Positions 5,595 through 12,792 are shown, numbered from the stretch's first letter. The stretch: 14,630 bases of DNA from Nanobdellota archaeon (GCA_018901675.1 JAHIEH010000015.1:1-14630); one strand, 5' to 3'. Notes: generated by a model from the sequence alone, not told the origin. Numbers and translations: made by a program.

Positions 5595-5804
5595 ATGGGA
5601 AACGAGGGTTTAGAAGAAGTGTGTAAGAAAGTGGAATGTGATAAAGTAGTTGATAGCAGGGTTATTGGGGGGGATATTCTTGTTATGTGTGCTGAAGAAA
5701 AATGTCCTTATGGTTATGAGAAAAGAAGCCAAATTAACTGGGAACTTGAATTTAAAGGATACCAATTTGTTTGCCCTAGAAGTTATAAAATTGAAAAAAA
5801 ATAG
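5595..5804 (+). CDS. Small cysteine-containing protein, unknown function
   Basis: A 69-residue protein with five cysteines (C10, C15, C32, C37, C60). Two C-x4-C pairs, VCKKVEC and MCAEEKCPYGYEK, and a later VCP suggest either a zinc or other metal site, or disulfides if it is exported; no signal peptide is visible. The strand-like segments GGDILVMCAEE and LEFKGYQFVC suggest a small beta-rich fold. I do not recognise a family. The TATA box 27 bases upstream and the palindrome beside it make this a credible, possibly regulated gene. The shifted open frame at 5650-5877 lacks such support and is disfavoured. It converges on the membrane protein gene with an 18-base gap. Confidence 0.6.
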   Translation: MGNEGLEEVCKKVECDKVVDSRVIGGDILVMCAEEKCPYGYEKRSQINWELEFKGYQFVCPRSYKIEKK

Positions 5805-5822
5805 GATTATAAAACTCTTTTT

Positions 5823-6206
5823 CTACAGATATTTAGAAGAGTATCTTTTTACAAATTCATCAAGAGTTTCGTTTTGAGGGTTGTAATGATAACATTCAAT
5901 TTTCAGCTTTTGGTTCTGTTCGCCTTTTGAAAAAGAACTTTTCATTTTTTCATAATATGGCTGAAAAATTGATTTGGCAAGGCCAAACCCAATTATTAAT
6001 GGTATGGTTGCCCACAAAATTGAATAGAATAATTCCCCACGAGTGCTGTGCTCAAACAAATTACTTATCTGTGAAGCTCCTGCTCCGACTAAACCATTTA
6101 CTTGTGCTAATACGGGCATATGGGCAATATCTTGCTCTTTTAAAGTTAGTTCAAGGTTTTTCATTTTTATACTTTTAAATTTTTTAAACCTAAGAGAGTA
6201 AATCAT
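5823..6206 (-). CDS. Single-pass membrane protein, unknown function
   Basis: Up to 127 residues with one clear hydrophobic segment, LFYSILWATIPLIIGFGLAK (59-78). A mostly polar region with VNGLVGAGASQI lies before it, and a basic, then mixed tail (KMKSSFSKGEQNQKLK, then DEFVKRYSSKYL) after it. By the positive-inside rule the tail would be cytoplasmic. The first 14 residues (MIYSLRFKKFKSIK) are basic and unlike the rest. The in-frame ATG at 6164 (MKNLELTLKEQD) has a TATA-like box (GGTTTAAAAAATTT) about 21 bases upstream, so the true protein may have 113 residues. I do not recognise the family. It points towards the secreted-protein gene upstream, 47 bases away, but a shared transcript is not certain. 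Confidence 0.6.
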   Translation of the reverse strand: MIYSLRFKKFKSIKMKNLELTLKEQDIAHMPVLAQVNGLVGAGASQISNLFEHSTRGELFYSILWATIPLIIGFGLAKSIFQPYYEKMKSSFSKGEQNQKLKIECYHYNPQNETLDEFVKRYSSKYL

Positions 6207-6253
6207 TTTTCTAGAGGGAATAATGAGATAAAAACCCTTTATGATGTTTAACC

Positions 6254-7174
6254 TTATTTTGGCGAATTGTCAAAAGTTGCAATTGCCCAGCAATTAACAT
6301 TTTTCTTGACGAAGAGATCAAGTCTTTCCAATTCTATTTTTCCATTTTCTTTTAGCTTATAATGAATTTTGAACGACGATTTATCATCCATAATTGTGTC
6401 CTCTGGAAAAGTAAGCTCTGCACTATACCCATTGTCATCTTCTCTTGTTATATTTGCATAGATGTCTTCTGGCTCTTTTTTATTACGCCCTTTTACTTTC
6501 CCAAGCAGAATATTTCCTGTAATGTCATGATCCATTGAGAGAAGATTGACTGTCATCGTTAGGGGGTCTTGTGTGTTATAAGGCACTTCCAATTTTTTTT
6601 TGCCCATTTTCAAAGATATGTCGCTATGTGGGGAATCCTGCGGATAACTAAAATGGAACTCTCTTTTTGTAGAAGTTATTCCAGGTATGGAAAGAAAGTG
6701 AAAAAGTTTAACCCTATCCTGGACAATGCACTCTAAGCTTCTGTATGAGCTTGTTTCTGGAGAATAGAAAAATTTGCTGTGTGTATAATTTTCAAGTTTA
6801 CCCAATGCGGATACAACTGCACTGGAATTTAGTTTTAGATCAACAAGGTATTCATTATCTTGTTTTTTTATTTCAAAATCAACCCTTCCAGCAATTTTAT
6901 CCTCCCACCCCTTTTTATCCAGCCTAACTGTATACCCATATTTCCCAAGCTCTAACGGAAGATTGTCTTCATTTTTAGTTGTTTCGGCCTTATATCCCCC
7001 AATATCTAAAGGAAAATTGTCTTCATTTTCAGTTGTTTCTGCCTTATATCCCCCAATATCTAAAGGAAAATTGTCTTCATTTTTAGTTGTTTCTGCCTTT
7101 AAACCTCCAACTCCAAGCATATAAGGGATAAGAAAAATCATTAAACTTTTTCTGATTTTGTTTGAAAGTTTCAT
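6254..7174 (-). CDS. Secreted protein with tandem N-terminal repeats and a DUF3108-like body
   Basis: The protein has 306 residues. A signal peptide covers about 1-27 (basic KLSNKIRKS, hydrophobic LMIFLIPYMLGVGG, probable cut after LKA). Three tandem 18-residue repeats follow from the cut site (23-76). The body (about 79-306) looks beta-rich: YGYTVRLDKKGWEDKIAGRV, then YSPETSSYRSLECI, then PYNTQDPLTMTVNLLS and a C-terminal KLKENGKIELERLDLFV. This order resembles DUF3108, a bacterial envelope domain of unknown function, but the match is by eye and weak. The export signal is clear; the role is not. A TATA-like box (CTTTTAAATAATATA) is centred about 24 bases before the ATG. The gene is divergent from the small secreted protein at 7303. 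Confidence 0.7.
   Translation of the reverse strand: MKLSNKIRKSLMIFLIPYMLGVGGLKAETTKNEDNFPLDIGGYKAETTENEDNFPLDIGGYKAETTKNEDNLPLELGKYGYTVRLDKKGWEDKIAGRVDFEIKKQDNEYLVDLKLNSSAVVSALGKLENYTHSKFFYSPETSSYRSLECIVQDRVKLFHFLSIPGITSTKREFHFSYPQDSPHSDISLKMGKKKLEVPYNTQDPLTMTVNLLSMDHDITGNILLGKVKGRNKKEPEDIYANITREDDNGYSAELTFPEDTIMDDKSSFKIHYKLKENGKIELERLDLFVKKNVNCWAIATFDNSPK
6947..7108 (-). repeat. Three 54-base tandem repeats inside the secreted protein gene
   Basis: Three in-frame copies encode GGLKAETTKNEDNFPLDI, GGYKAETTENEDNFPLDI and GGYKAETTKNEDNLPLEL. Copy 1 includes the probable signal-peptidase site, so the repeat duplicated the junction between the signal peptide and the mature protein. The two upstream-proximal DNA copies are nearly identical, which suggests recent expansion by slippage or unequal recombination. 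Copy number may vary between strains. Confidence 0.85.
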
Positions 7175-7190
7175 ATTCTTTAGTTTTCTT

Positions 7191-7205
7191 TATATTATTT
7201 AAAAG
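7191..7205 (-). promoter_or_regulatory. TATA-like box of the repeat-containing secreted protein gene
   Basis: The minus strand reads CTTTTAAATAATATA, centred about 24 bases before the ATG at 7174. The divergent intergenic region (7175-7302) has no other clear feature except the Shine-Dalgarno site at 7289-7293. Confidence 0.4.
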
Positions 7206-7288
7206 TTTCTAATAGGGAGTACTGGAGAAAAGTAGTAGTAAACCTTTTTGAATAATGATTTTTTAATTAAAAGTTATAGAAATATAAC

Positions 7289-7293
7289 GGAGG
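7289..7293 (+). promoter_or_regulatory. Strong Shine-Dalgarno site for the 7303 gene
   Basis: GGAGG sits 9 bases before the ATG at 7303. It is unusual here because most genes in the window look leaderless and lack such a site. It fixes the start codon and implies a transcript with a 5' leader. Confidence 0.7.
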
Positions 7294-7302
7294 ATAATAA
7301 AA

Positions 7303-7743
7303 ATGAATTTAAGACAAAAGATTTTGCCATATGTAGGAGCAGGAATGATTACACTATCTTCAGTAATGTATCCATTAACAGCCCAAGCAGAGATTTCAAT
7401 GAGAAGTATAAAAGAGGGTTTAGTAACAGCAGTTAAAGTAATAACATATGTACCTAGAAGAGCATTAGACATAGGTGAGTCAGTTCTTCAAATACCTCAA
7501 GCAATAAGTGAGGACACCAAAAAAGCAAGAGAAAATGACGTACCCGAAGTTGGATTGGTTACAGGTGCTATAAGAGGCATAATAAGAACTCCAATTAGAG
7601 TCGGGGAGACTACTTATAGGGCATTTACTGGCAAAAAAGAATTAGGCATAGATGACATTGGAAGAGCTAATGAATATATAGAGAAAGCCACTGTTAGTCC
7701 AGAAGTTGGTATTGGTAGAAAAACTACGATGGGTCAAAAATAA
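7303..7743 (+). CDS. Small secreted protein (loosely like TIGR04073 envelope proteins)
   Basis: A 146-residue protein with a textbook signal peptide: basic MNLRQK, hydrophobic ILPYVGAGMITLSSVMYPL, and cut after TAQA (residue 29). The mature part has amphipathic segments: a VTAVKVITYVPRRALDIGE stretch, a VLQIPQAI motif, a charged linker (SEDTKKARENDVPE), a glycine-containing stretch GLVTGAIRGIIRTPIRVGE, and a polar tail. The order 'R-x-L-x-G, IP-x-x-I, then G-x2-x-G-x2-x-G near an R' recalls TIGR04073, an exosortase-associated small exported family of bacteria, but only loosely. A membrane-associating or pore-like role is conceivable from the amphipathic helices; this is inference. The strong GGAGG decides the start. 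The next gene, a lipoprotein, starts 42 bases after the stop and has a TATA-like box in the gap. Confidence 0.68.
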   Translation: MNLRQKILPYVGAGMITLSSVMYPLTAQAEISMRSIKEGLVTAVKVITYVPRRALDIGESVLQIPQAISEDTKKARENDVPEVGLVTGAIRGIIRTPIRVGETTYRAFTGKKELGIDDIGRANEYIEKATVSPEVGIGRKTTMGQK

Positions 7744-7754
7744 GGGCATAGATA

Positions 7755-7768
7755 ATAGATTTAAATTG
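7755..7768 (+). promoter_or_regulatory. TATA-like box of the ChaN-like lipoprotein gene
   Basis: ATAGATTTAAATTG is centred about 24 bases before the ATG at 7786, allowing transcription independent of the upstream secreted-protein gene. Confidence 0.4.
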
Positions 7769-7785
7769 TTTGAAAAAAAATAAGA

Positions 7786-8790
7786 ATGAAGGATTTAAAA
7801 ACAATAGCCAGCGGATTAACATTATTAATTTCTTTAACTAATTGTTCTAATTTAGAGATTAGAAAAAATGAGGAGTTTGACCCTGTTATTTACAGCCAGA
7901 GTTATCTTGATAAAATTGAAAAGAATTATTTCAATAATCTAAGTGTAAAACTCAAAGAACCTGAAAAATATGGAATAGAACAGATAACAGAACAAGAATT
8001 TTATTCTCAGTTAAAAAAAGAAAAAATCATATTATTAGGAGATGTCCATCCCAGCAGATTAGGGCATAAACGGAAACAAGAGATAATAAAAGAGATTATC
8101 GGGAGTTCTAAGGATAATGAAGAATATTCAATTATTATGGAGATATTTTATGAGGAACATGAAAAGCCTCTTGAAGAATACATTTCAGGAAAAATAGACA
8201 AAGAAAAATTTTTTGTTGAAACTGGTTTTTTATATGTCAAGCCTTATTTAGAGGAATTTTGCATATTAGATTATCTAGATATTATAAAAGATAAAAGAAT
8301 GGGAGGTAAAGATGTTAAAATTTTATCGGGTTCTACTGCTATGGGGAAGGATTTATTTGAATTTTTAAGAGATAAAGCAAGAAAAAGGGAAAAACCGCCT
8401 TATGACATCCCTAAAAAATTTGAAGAGCGTGCCAGCATTACTCAAGATTATTCTAAAATAAATTGGTATAACGAAGATATTTATGTTGTGAATAAGATTA
8501 AAAAAGAATTAAAACAAGGAAGAAAAGTTATTGATATTATTGGAGAAACTCATGTTGAGGAGAAACATCTGCCATTGTTGATAGAAAAAGAGATAGGCGT
8601 TATTCCCTGTGTGGTTTCGCAGTATAATAATGAAAGTGATATTGTTACAGGGGGGATAGCAAAAAAATTTGAAGAGTATGATAAAATGTATATATATAAG
8701 TCAAGCAGGGAAAAATATTATTTTATTAACACTCCTCTAATTCAAGAAGATATTTTAAAGTATAGAGGGATTTTTAAGCTTGATGAATAA
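7786..8790 (+). CDS. ChaN/Tiki-superfamily lipoprotein (haem-binding-uptake-like)
   Basis: A 334-residue protein with a lipoprotein signal: a hydrophobic core, then LTNC, with C20 the likely lipidated residue. The body matches the ChaN-like (PF04187) branch of the Tiki superfamily. IILLGDVHPSRLGHKRKQEI (81-100) has G85, D86, H88 and H94, corresponding to the family G-E-x-H...H motif, with Asp instead of the usual Glu. SIIMEIFYEEHEKPLEEYISG (115-135) is the E-M/I-F strand (E119) and its following helix. VIDIIGETHVEEKHLPLLIEK (248-268) is the second GxxH motif (G253, E254, H256). ChaN binds haem in Campylobacter, while relatives are proposed metal-dependent proteases or esterases, so the substrate is unknown. 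It follows the small secreted protein and lies in a run of exported genes. Lipoproteins of this fold are mainly bacterial, so gene transfer is possible. Confidence 0.75.
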   Translation: MKDLKTIASGLTLLISLTNCSNLEIRKNEEFDPVIYSQSYLDKIEKNYFNNLSVKLKEPEKYGIEQITEQEFYSQLKKEKIILLGDVHPSRLGHKRKQEIIKEIIGSSKDNEEYSIIMEIFYEEHEKPLEEYISGKIDKEKFFVETGFLYVKPYLEEFCILDYLDIIKDKRMGGKDVKILSGSTAMGKDLFEFLRDKARKREKPPYDIPKKFEERASITQDYSKINWYNEDIYVVNKIKKELKQGRKVIDIIGETHVEEKHLPLLIEKEIGVIPCVVSQYNNESDIVTGGIAKKFEEYDKMYIYKSSREKYYFINTPLIQEDILKYRGIFKLDE

Positions 8791-8845
8791 GGGACTATTA
8801 TTGGACTAATACCCCCCATGCAGATATATCCTTTTTATTATAATA

Positions 8846-8858
8846 GATTATATAAAAC
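8846..8858 (+). promoter_or_regulatory. Candidate TATA box of the enolase-superfamily/GH3 operon
   Basis: GATTATATAAAAC is a good TATA match about 62 bases before the ATG at 8915, which would give a leader of about 35 bases. A weaker AT-rich box (TGTATTTATTAATTA, 8871-8885) lies closer. Which is used cannot be told from sequence. Confidence 0.4.
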
Positions 8859-8914
8859 TAAACTTGTGATTGTATTTATTAATTAGTGGTAAACGAAAAT
8901 AGAAGATAAAGAAA

Positions 8915-10078
8915 ATGAAAATAAAAAAAGTTGAATTATTCCATTTAGAGATTCCTTTTAATATGAGTTTTGGACATAGTAAAGCTAAACGAGATAAAAC
9001 AGACAATTTTATTTGTAAGACAACTTTAAAAGATGAAACAGTTGGGTGGGGAGAAGGCATCCCAAGAGAGTATGTAACAGGAGAAACACATGATTTGTTT
9101 ATATCTGGCTTTAATTTTTATTTAAATAGTTTAGGCAATGTAAGTCCTGAATCCTTAGAGGAATTAGTGAATGTATTAAAACAACAAGAGGTGATAGGGG
9201 ATTCTAAATTTGTCGGGACTTCCTCAAAATGTTGTTTAGAATTATCATTATTGGATGCCTATGGAAAATATTTTAATAAATCTATTAGCGAAATTGGAAA
9301 ATATTTGGGGTTTTCGGATAATAACGAAATTAATACTACGTATAGTTCTGTGATTGGTTCTGGGAATATAAGAGGAGCAATAGAAAGGATAGAAATGGGG
9401 AGAATTGTTAAAATAAAAGATTTTAAAATTAAATTAGGCCAGAAAAATGACATACGAAAATTAAAGAAAATTTACAAGAAATTTGAGCAGGAAATAGCCT
9501 CAAAAGAGATGAGAATACGGGGGGACGTAAACTCTGGTTGGGATTTAGAACAAGCTCAAAAAATCATGCCCCTATTAGCAGAGTATGGACTTTGTTATAT
9601 TGAAGACCCATTAAAAGATAATTGCCAACAGGATTATAAAGAATTAACACAAAACTCTGCTGTTCCAATAATGTTTGATGAACCTTTAAGAACCGTTACT
9701 GAAGCAGAAAAATTCATAAAATACAACATGTGCAATGGATTTGATATAAGAATCTCAAAAAATGGAGGGTTAATTGATTCACTAAAGATTGCTAGATTAG
9801 CAAAAGATAATGGTATCGATTGTCAAGTTGGTTGTATGGTTGGTGAAACTGGAATCTTAAGTGCAGCAGGAAGACATTTAATTTATTGTGTTGAACCTAT
9901 TTTTGCAGAAGGTTCATATGGGAATATTCTTTTAGAAAATGACATTATAAAAGAGGAACTTACTCTTACGATTGGTGGTAAGATTGGAAAATTAACAGAA
10001 TCTGGTTTAGGTATAACAATAAAAGAGAGGCAATTTAATAAATATTCAAATAAAGTCTTAGAGAGAGGTATAAGTTAA
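8915..10078 (+). CDS. Enolase-superfamily enzyme, muconate-lactonizing/dipeptide-epimerase-like
   Basis: The protein has 387 residues. A capping domain (about 1-125) is followed by a (beta/alpha)-barrel with the complete muconate-lactonizing-enzyme-subgroup catalytic set. KIK (K171, K173) has the second lysine as a base; metal ligands are D204 in RGDVNSGWD, E230 in YIEDPL and D255 in FDEPL. The opposite base is K282 in RISKNGGL. These two lysines remove and return the alpha proton of a carboxylate substrate, as in racemases, epimerases, cycloisomerases and o-succinylbenzoate synthase. The DxD near the end of L-Ala-D/L-Glu epimerases, which holds the free amino group, is not seen; AEGSYGN (331-337) stands there, so a substrate with a blocked or no amino group is more likely. 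GCMVGETGILSAAGRHL (306-322) is family-like. It is 3 bases from the GH3 gene, so the two probably share a pathway. Confidence 0.85.
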   Translation: MKIKKVELFHLEIPFNMSFGHSKAKRDKTDNFICKTTLKDETVGWGEGIPREYVTGETHDLFISGFNFYLNSLGNVSPESLEELVNVLKQQEVIGDSKFVGTSSKCCLELSLLDAYGKYFNKSISEIGKYLGFSDNNEINTTYSSVIGSGNIRGAIERIEMGRIVKIKDFKIKLGQKNDIRKLKKIYKKFEQEIASKEMRIRGDVNSGWDLEQAQKIMPLLAEYGLCYIEDPLKDNCQQDYKELTQNSAVPIMFDEPLRTVTEAEKFIKYNMCNGFDIRISKNGGLIDSLKIARLAKDNGIDCQVGCMVGETGILSAAGRHLIYCVEPIFAEGSYGNILLENDIIKEELTLTIGGKIGKLTESGLGITIKERQFNKYSNKVLERGIS

Positions 10079-10081
10079 AAA

Positions 10082-11785
10082 ATGAAATTGGAAAGATTGA
10101 AAAAATTTTTAGGGTCAAAAAAAGGAAAAGAATTTCTTAGTAAACATCAGCAGTTTTTTCTTAGGGATATGGTCACAAATGCAGATGAATTTTTAGAATT
10201 AGCAAAAGATCCTTTAAAATCTCAAGAAAATTATTTATTAGGATTAATTCAAAAAAATAAAGACACTGATTTTGGTAAAGAACATCATTTTAATGAAATA
10301 AGGAATATTCAGGAGTTTCAAAAAAATATTCCAATTAGAGATTATGAAGATTTAAGACCTTATATTGAACAAGTAATAAATGGAAATACAAATGCCTTAT
10401 TTCCAAAAAGACCGTTAATGTTTCTTAAAACTAGTGGAACAGTAGATAAACCAAAATATATTCCAATAACAAGACAAACAAAACAAGAGAACAGAGATAG
10501 TTTTCAAACTTGGACATATCATACTATTCTTGACCACCCTAATTTAGCTGGTGGAACAACAGTGATTATTTCTTCAGCAAGTAAAGAAGGAAAAATAGGA
10601 AAATATTCTTTTGGCAGTTATAGTGGATGGATGAGAGATAATCAACCATTCTTAAATAAATTATTTTATGCTATTCCTGCAAAGATATATGAGATTGAAG
10701 ATGAAAATTTAAGATATTATGCATTAATTAGGGCTTCAATAGAACAAAATATAACTATGATTAATACAGCTAATTCAAGCACAATTTTAAATTTGATTAG
10801 AAAAGCTGATGAGAGAAAAGAAAATTTAATAAGAGATGTAAGAGAGGGGACTATTAGTTTTGAGAATATTGATGAAAAAGATCAGAAAAGATTAAGGAAA
10901 TTAAGATTTAAACCAAATCCTAATCGGGCCCAAGAATTAGAAAATATTGTTAATGAAACAGGGCATTTATTACCAAAAGATTATTGGGAAAATCTTGTTG
11001 TTATTGGATGTTGGAAAGGGGGAAGCCAATCAATTTTTTACTCTCAATTTGATAAGTATTTTGGAAAAGTTCCGGTAAGAGATTTAGGAATATTAGCTAG
11101 TGAGGGGAGAATAACAATTCCTATAACAGATAAAGGAAATTCAGGAATTTTAGATATTGGTCATACTTTTTTTGAATTTATTCCTGATAATGAAATTAAT
11201 AAGCAGAATCCACAAGTTTTAACAGCAGACCAATTAGAAAAAGATAAGGCTTACTTTCTTTTGATGACAACTTCTGGAGGATTATATAGATACAACATCA
11301 ATGATAGGATAAAAGTAACTGGATTTCGGGATAATACTCCAGAAATATGTTTTTTAGATAAAGGGAAACATTTTTCCTCTATTACTGGTGAGAAATTAAC
11401 AGAGCATCAAGTAGTTTCAGCAATGAGAAATCTAAAAACAGATATAAGTGAATTTATTTTACATCCTGCTATGAATGGGGAAAATAATCTCCCATATTAC
11501 CAATTATTAATAGAAGGATCTGAATTAAAGGGATTGGATATGAATAAATTGCAAACAGAATATGATAAAGAATTAGAGAGAGTTAATATAGAATATGAAT
11601 CAAAAAGAAAAACTAGAATAGATCCGGTTAGAGTAAAGAGGGTTCCTAATGGAACTTTTGCTAAAATCAAAGCAGAAGTTTTACATAGGGGTAAAATAAG
11701 TCATGATTCTCAATACAAACACCAATTCCTTAATCCCAGAATAAACTACGACAAAGAGCTGAATCTGGGAATCATTACAGATTAA
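10082..11785 (+). CDS. GH3-family acyl-acid amido synthetase
   Basis: The protein has 567 residues, full length for GH3 (PF03321), enzymes that adenylate a carboxylic acid and pass it to an amino acid or other amine. The three adenylate-forming motifs are visible: motif 1 KTSGTVDKPKYIPIT (116-130), binding ATP phosphates; motif 2 LASEGRITIP (338-347) with E341; and motif 3 LYRYNINDRIKVTGF (401-415) with Y402, R403 and D408. The N-terminal half has family motifs such as FQKNIPIRDYEDLRPYIEQV (79-98). The mobile C-terminal domain (about 420 onward) has GEKLTEHQV. Acid and amine specificity cannot be read from sequence. The ATG is 3 bases after the stop of the epimerase-like gene, so they are translationally linked. 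GH3 proteins are best known in plants and bacteria, so this one may be transferred. It ends 3 bases from the convergent secreted-protein gene. Confidence 0.85.
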   Translation: MKLERLKKFLGSKKGKEFLSKHQQFFLRDMVTNADEFLELAKDPLKSQENYLLGLIQKNKDTDFGKEHHFNEIRNIQEFQKNIPIRDYEDLRPYIEQVINGNTNALFPKRPLMFLKTSGTVDKPKYIPITRQTKQENRDSFQTWTYHTILDHPNLAGGTTVIISSASKEGKIGKYSFGSYSGWMRDNQPFLNKLFYAIPAKIYEIEDENLRYYALIRASIEQNITMINTANSSTILNLIRKADERKENLIRDVREGTISFENIDEKDQKRLRKLRFKPNPNRAQELENIVNETGHLLPKDYWENLVVIGCWKGGSQSIFYSQFDKYFGKVPVRDLGILASEGRITIPITDKGNSGILDIGHTFFEFIPDNEINKQNPQVLTADQLEKDKAYFLLMTTSGGLYRYNINDRIKVTGFRDNTPEICFLDKGKHFSSITGEKLTEHQVVSAMRNLKTDISEFILHPAMNGENNLPYYQLLIEGSELKGLDMNKLQTEYDKELERVNIEYESKRKTRIDPVRVKRVPNGTFAKIKAEVLHRGKISHDSQYKHQFLNPRINYDKELNLGIITD

Positions 11786-11788
11786 AAT

Positions 11789-12760
11789 TTATTCTAAAAG
11801 AGATTCCCCTGTAAAGTTTGTTTCAAAAGCATTATTGATTAAATATACACAGAGTTTATTTAAAGATTCACTTGCATTTTTAGTTTCCTTGGAAACTCCT
11901 TTAGACACAAATGGGCGTGCCCATATTTTTAGGAAAGGGACATGGATACTCTTTTTTATTGCGTTAAAGTGCGAATTATTCACTTCTATAACCTCTTTTA
12001 GATATTTTTGATATTGTTCTGAAGAATATACATTTTGAATCAAATCTTTATAATTTGAAAATTTGTCTTTAGAATTCAGCATTTTTAAATCATTTTCAAC
12101 AGCAACATCTAGCCAGTGTGTTTTAGTGTTTATGCATTCTTTAGACATATAATCTACAGGATTACTTCTTAATATGGGTATGGGAGATTTATCAGCAGAA
12201 GTCTGTTTAATTTTTTGCAGTATTGTTGCGAATTCACGGAGTTTTTCTGTATCTGGTTTTTGCCCCTGAATATAGAGTTCTAAAGAATAATCCAGGCTGG
12301 TGATTTTATCTATCAAGTTATCTTCAAGATATTTTTTAAATCCAAAATGCTCAATTTTTCTCTGTGAATCTCCAGATTTTCCCCTCATATCTTCAATAAC
12401 CCAATAAGTAGTATCAATTCCATAATCCCACATAATCGAATATTTTTCTAATAATTCTTGTTTATCTCTCCCTTTATAATTATTTAAAATTTCCGGGATA
12501 TGTTTATTCAATAAGAACTCTTTGGATGGATTGACAGAGTAATCAATTAATTTTTTCTCTAATGAGCTTCCCCTCTGAATATCTTGTTTTTCATGATTAA
12601 ATAAACTGTCTTTAAGAACTTTTTCAGGATTCTTTTGTTTATATTCCTGATCAATCACTGTATCTTCTTGGTTTGGTCGTGGTTCAGGATAAACATTTTG
12701 CATACTGCCAATGGCTAATCCGCATGCCAATAATGTTTTAATAAGATTTTTTTGGTTCAT
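11789..12760 (-). CDS. Secreted protein of unknown function
   Basis: The protein has 323 residues and a signal peptide, MNQKNLIKTLLACGLAIGSM, with a likely cut near residue 24-26 (before EPRPNQ). The mature part is helical and highly charged, with a linker rich in Gln, Glu and Lys (QEDTVIDQEYKQKNPEKVLKD). Tryptophans (MWDYGIDTTYW, THWLDVA, KIWARPF) suggest a folded helical domain rather than disorder. Two cysteines, in EC and LC, could pair. I do not recognise a family. The signal peptide resembles that of the hydrolase lipoprotein upstream (M-N-x-K-N-x-I-K-x-L-L-A). A TATA-like box lies inside the end of the methyltransferase gene, so it can be expressed separately from the operon above it. 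The gene ends 3 bases from the GH3 gene in convergent arrangement. Confidence 0.7.
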   Translation of the reverse strand: MNQKNLIKTLLACGLAIGSMQNVYPEPRPNQEDTVIDQEYKQKNPEKVLKDSLFNHEKQDIQRGSSLEKKLIDYSVNPSKEFLLNKHIPEILNNYKGRDKQELLEKYSIMWDYGIDTTYWVIEDMRGKSGDSQRKIEHFGFKKYLEDNLIDKITSLDYSLELYIQGQKPDTEKLREFATILQKIKQTSADKSPIPILRSNPVDYMSKECINTKTHWLDVAVENDLKMLNSKDKFSNYKDLIQNVYSSEQYQKYLKEVIEVNNSHFNAIKKSIHVPFLKIWARPFVSKGVSKETKNASESLNKLCVYLINNAFETNFTGESLLE

Positions 12761-12772
12761 GTTAAACTAAAT

Positions 12773-12792
12773 TGGATATTTATTTTTAAATC
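12773..12792 (-). promoter_or_regulatory. TATA-like box of the secreted-protein gene
   Basis: The minus strand reads GATTTAAAAATAAATATCCA in the 25-base gap and the 3' end of the methyltransferase gene. Its core (TTTAAAAATA) is centred about 25 bases before the ATG at 12760, so a leaderless transcript could start there within the operon. Confidence 0.45.

Noticed and set aside
5650..5877. 75-codon plus-strand open frame overlapping the small cysteine protein gene
   Set aside because: It is shifted relative to the frame that has a TATA box at the right distance, and its residues look like the hydrophobic by-product of an AT-rich shadow frame.
7248..7472. Two short frames (plus 7248-7436, minus 7263-7472) over the start of the 7303 gene
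   Set aside because: Both overlap a gene with a clear signal peptide and a strong Shine-Dalgarno, and neither resembles a protein.
8791..8816. Weak stem GGG..TATTA/TAATA..CCC after the ChaN-like gene
   Set aside because: The stem has a bulge and no T-run follows directly, so a terminator is not supported.
8915..10078. Naming the enolase-superfamily enzyme a mandelate racemase
   Set aside because: Mandelate racemase uses a His/Asp dyad opposite a lysine; here the opposite base is a lysine in RISKNGG, placing it with the muconate-lactonizing/dipeptide-epimerase side.
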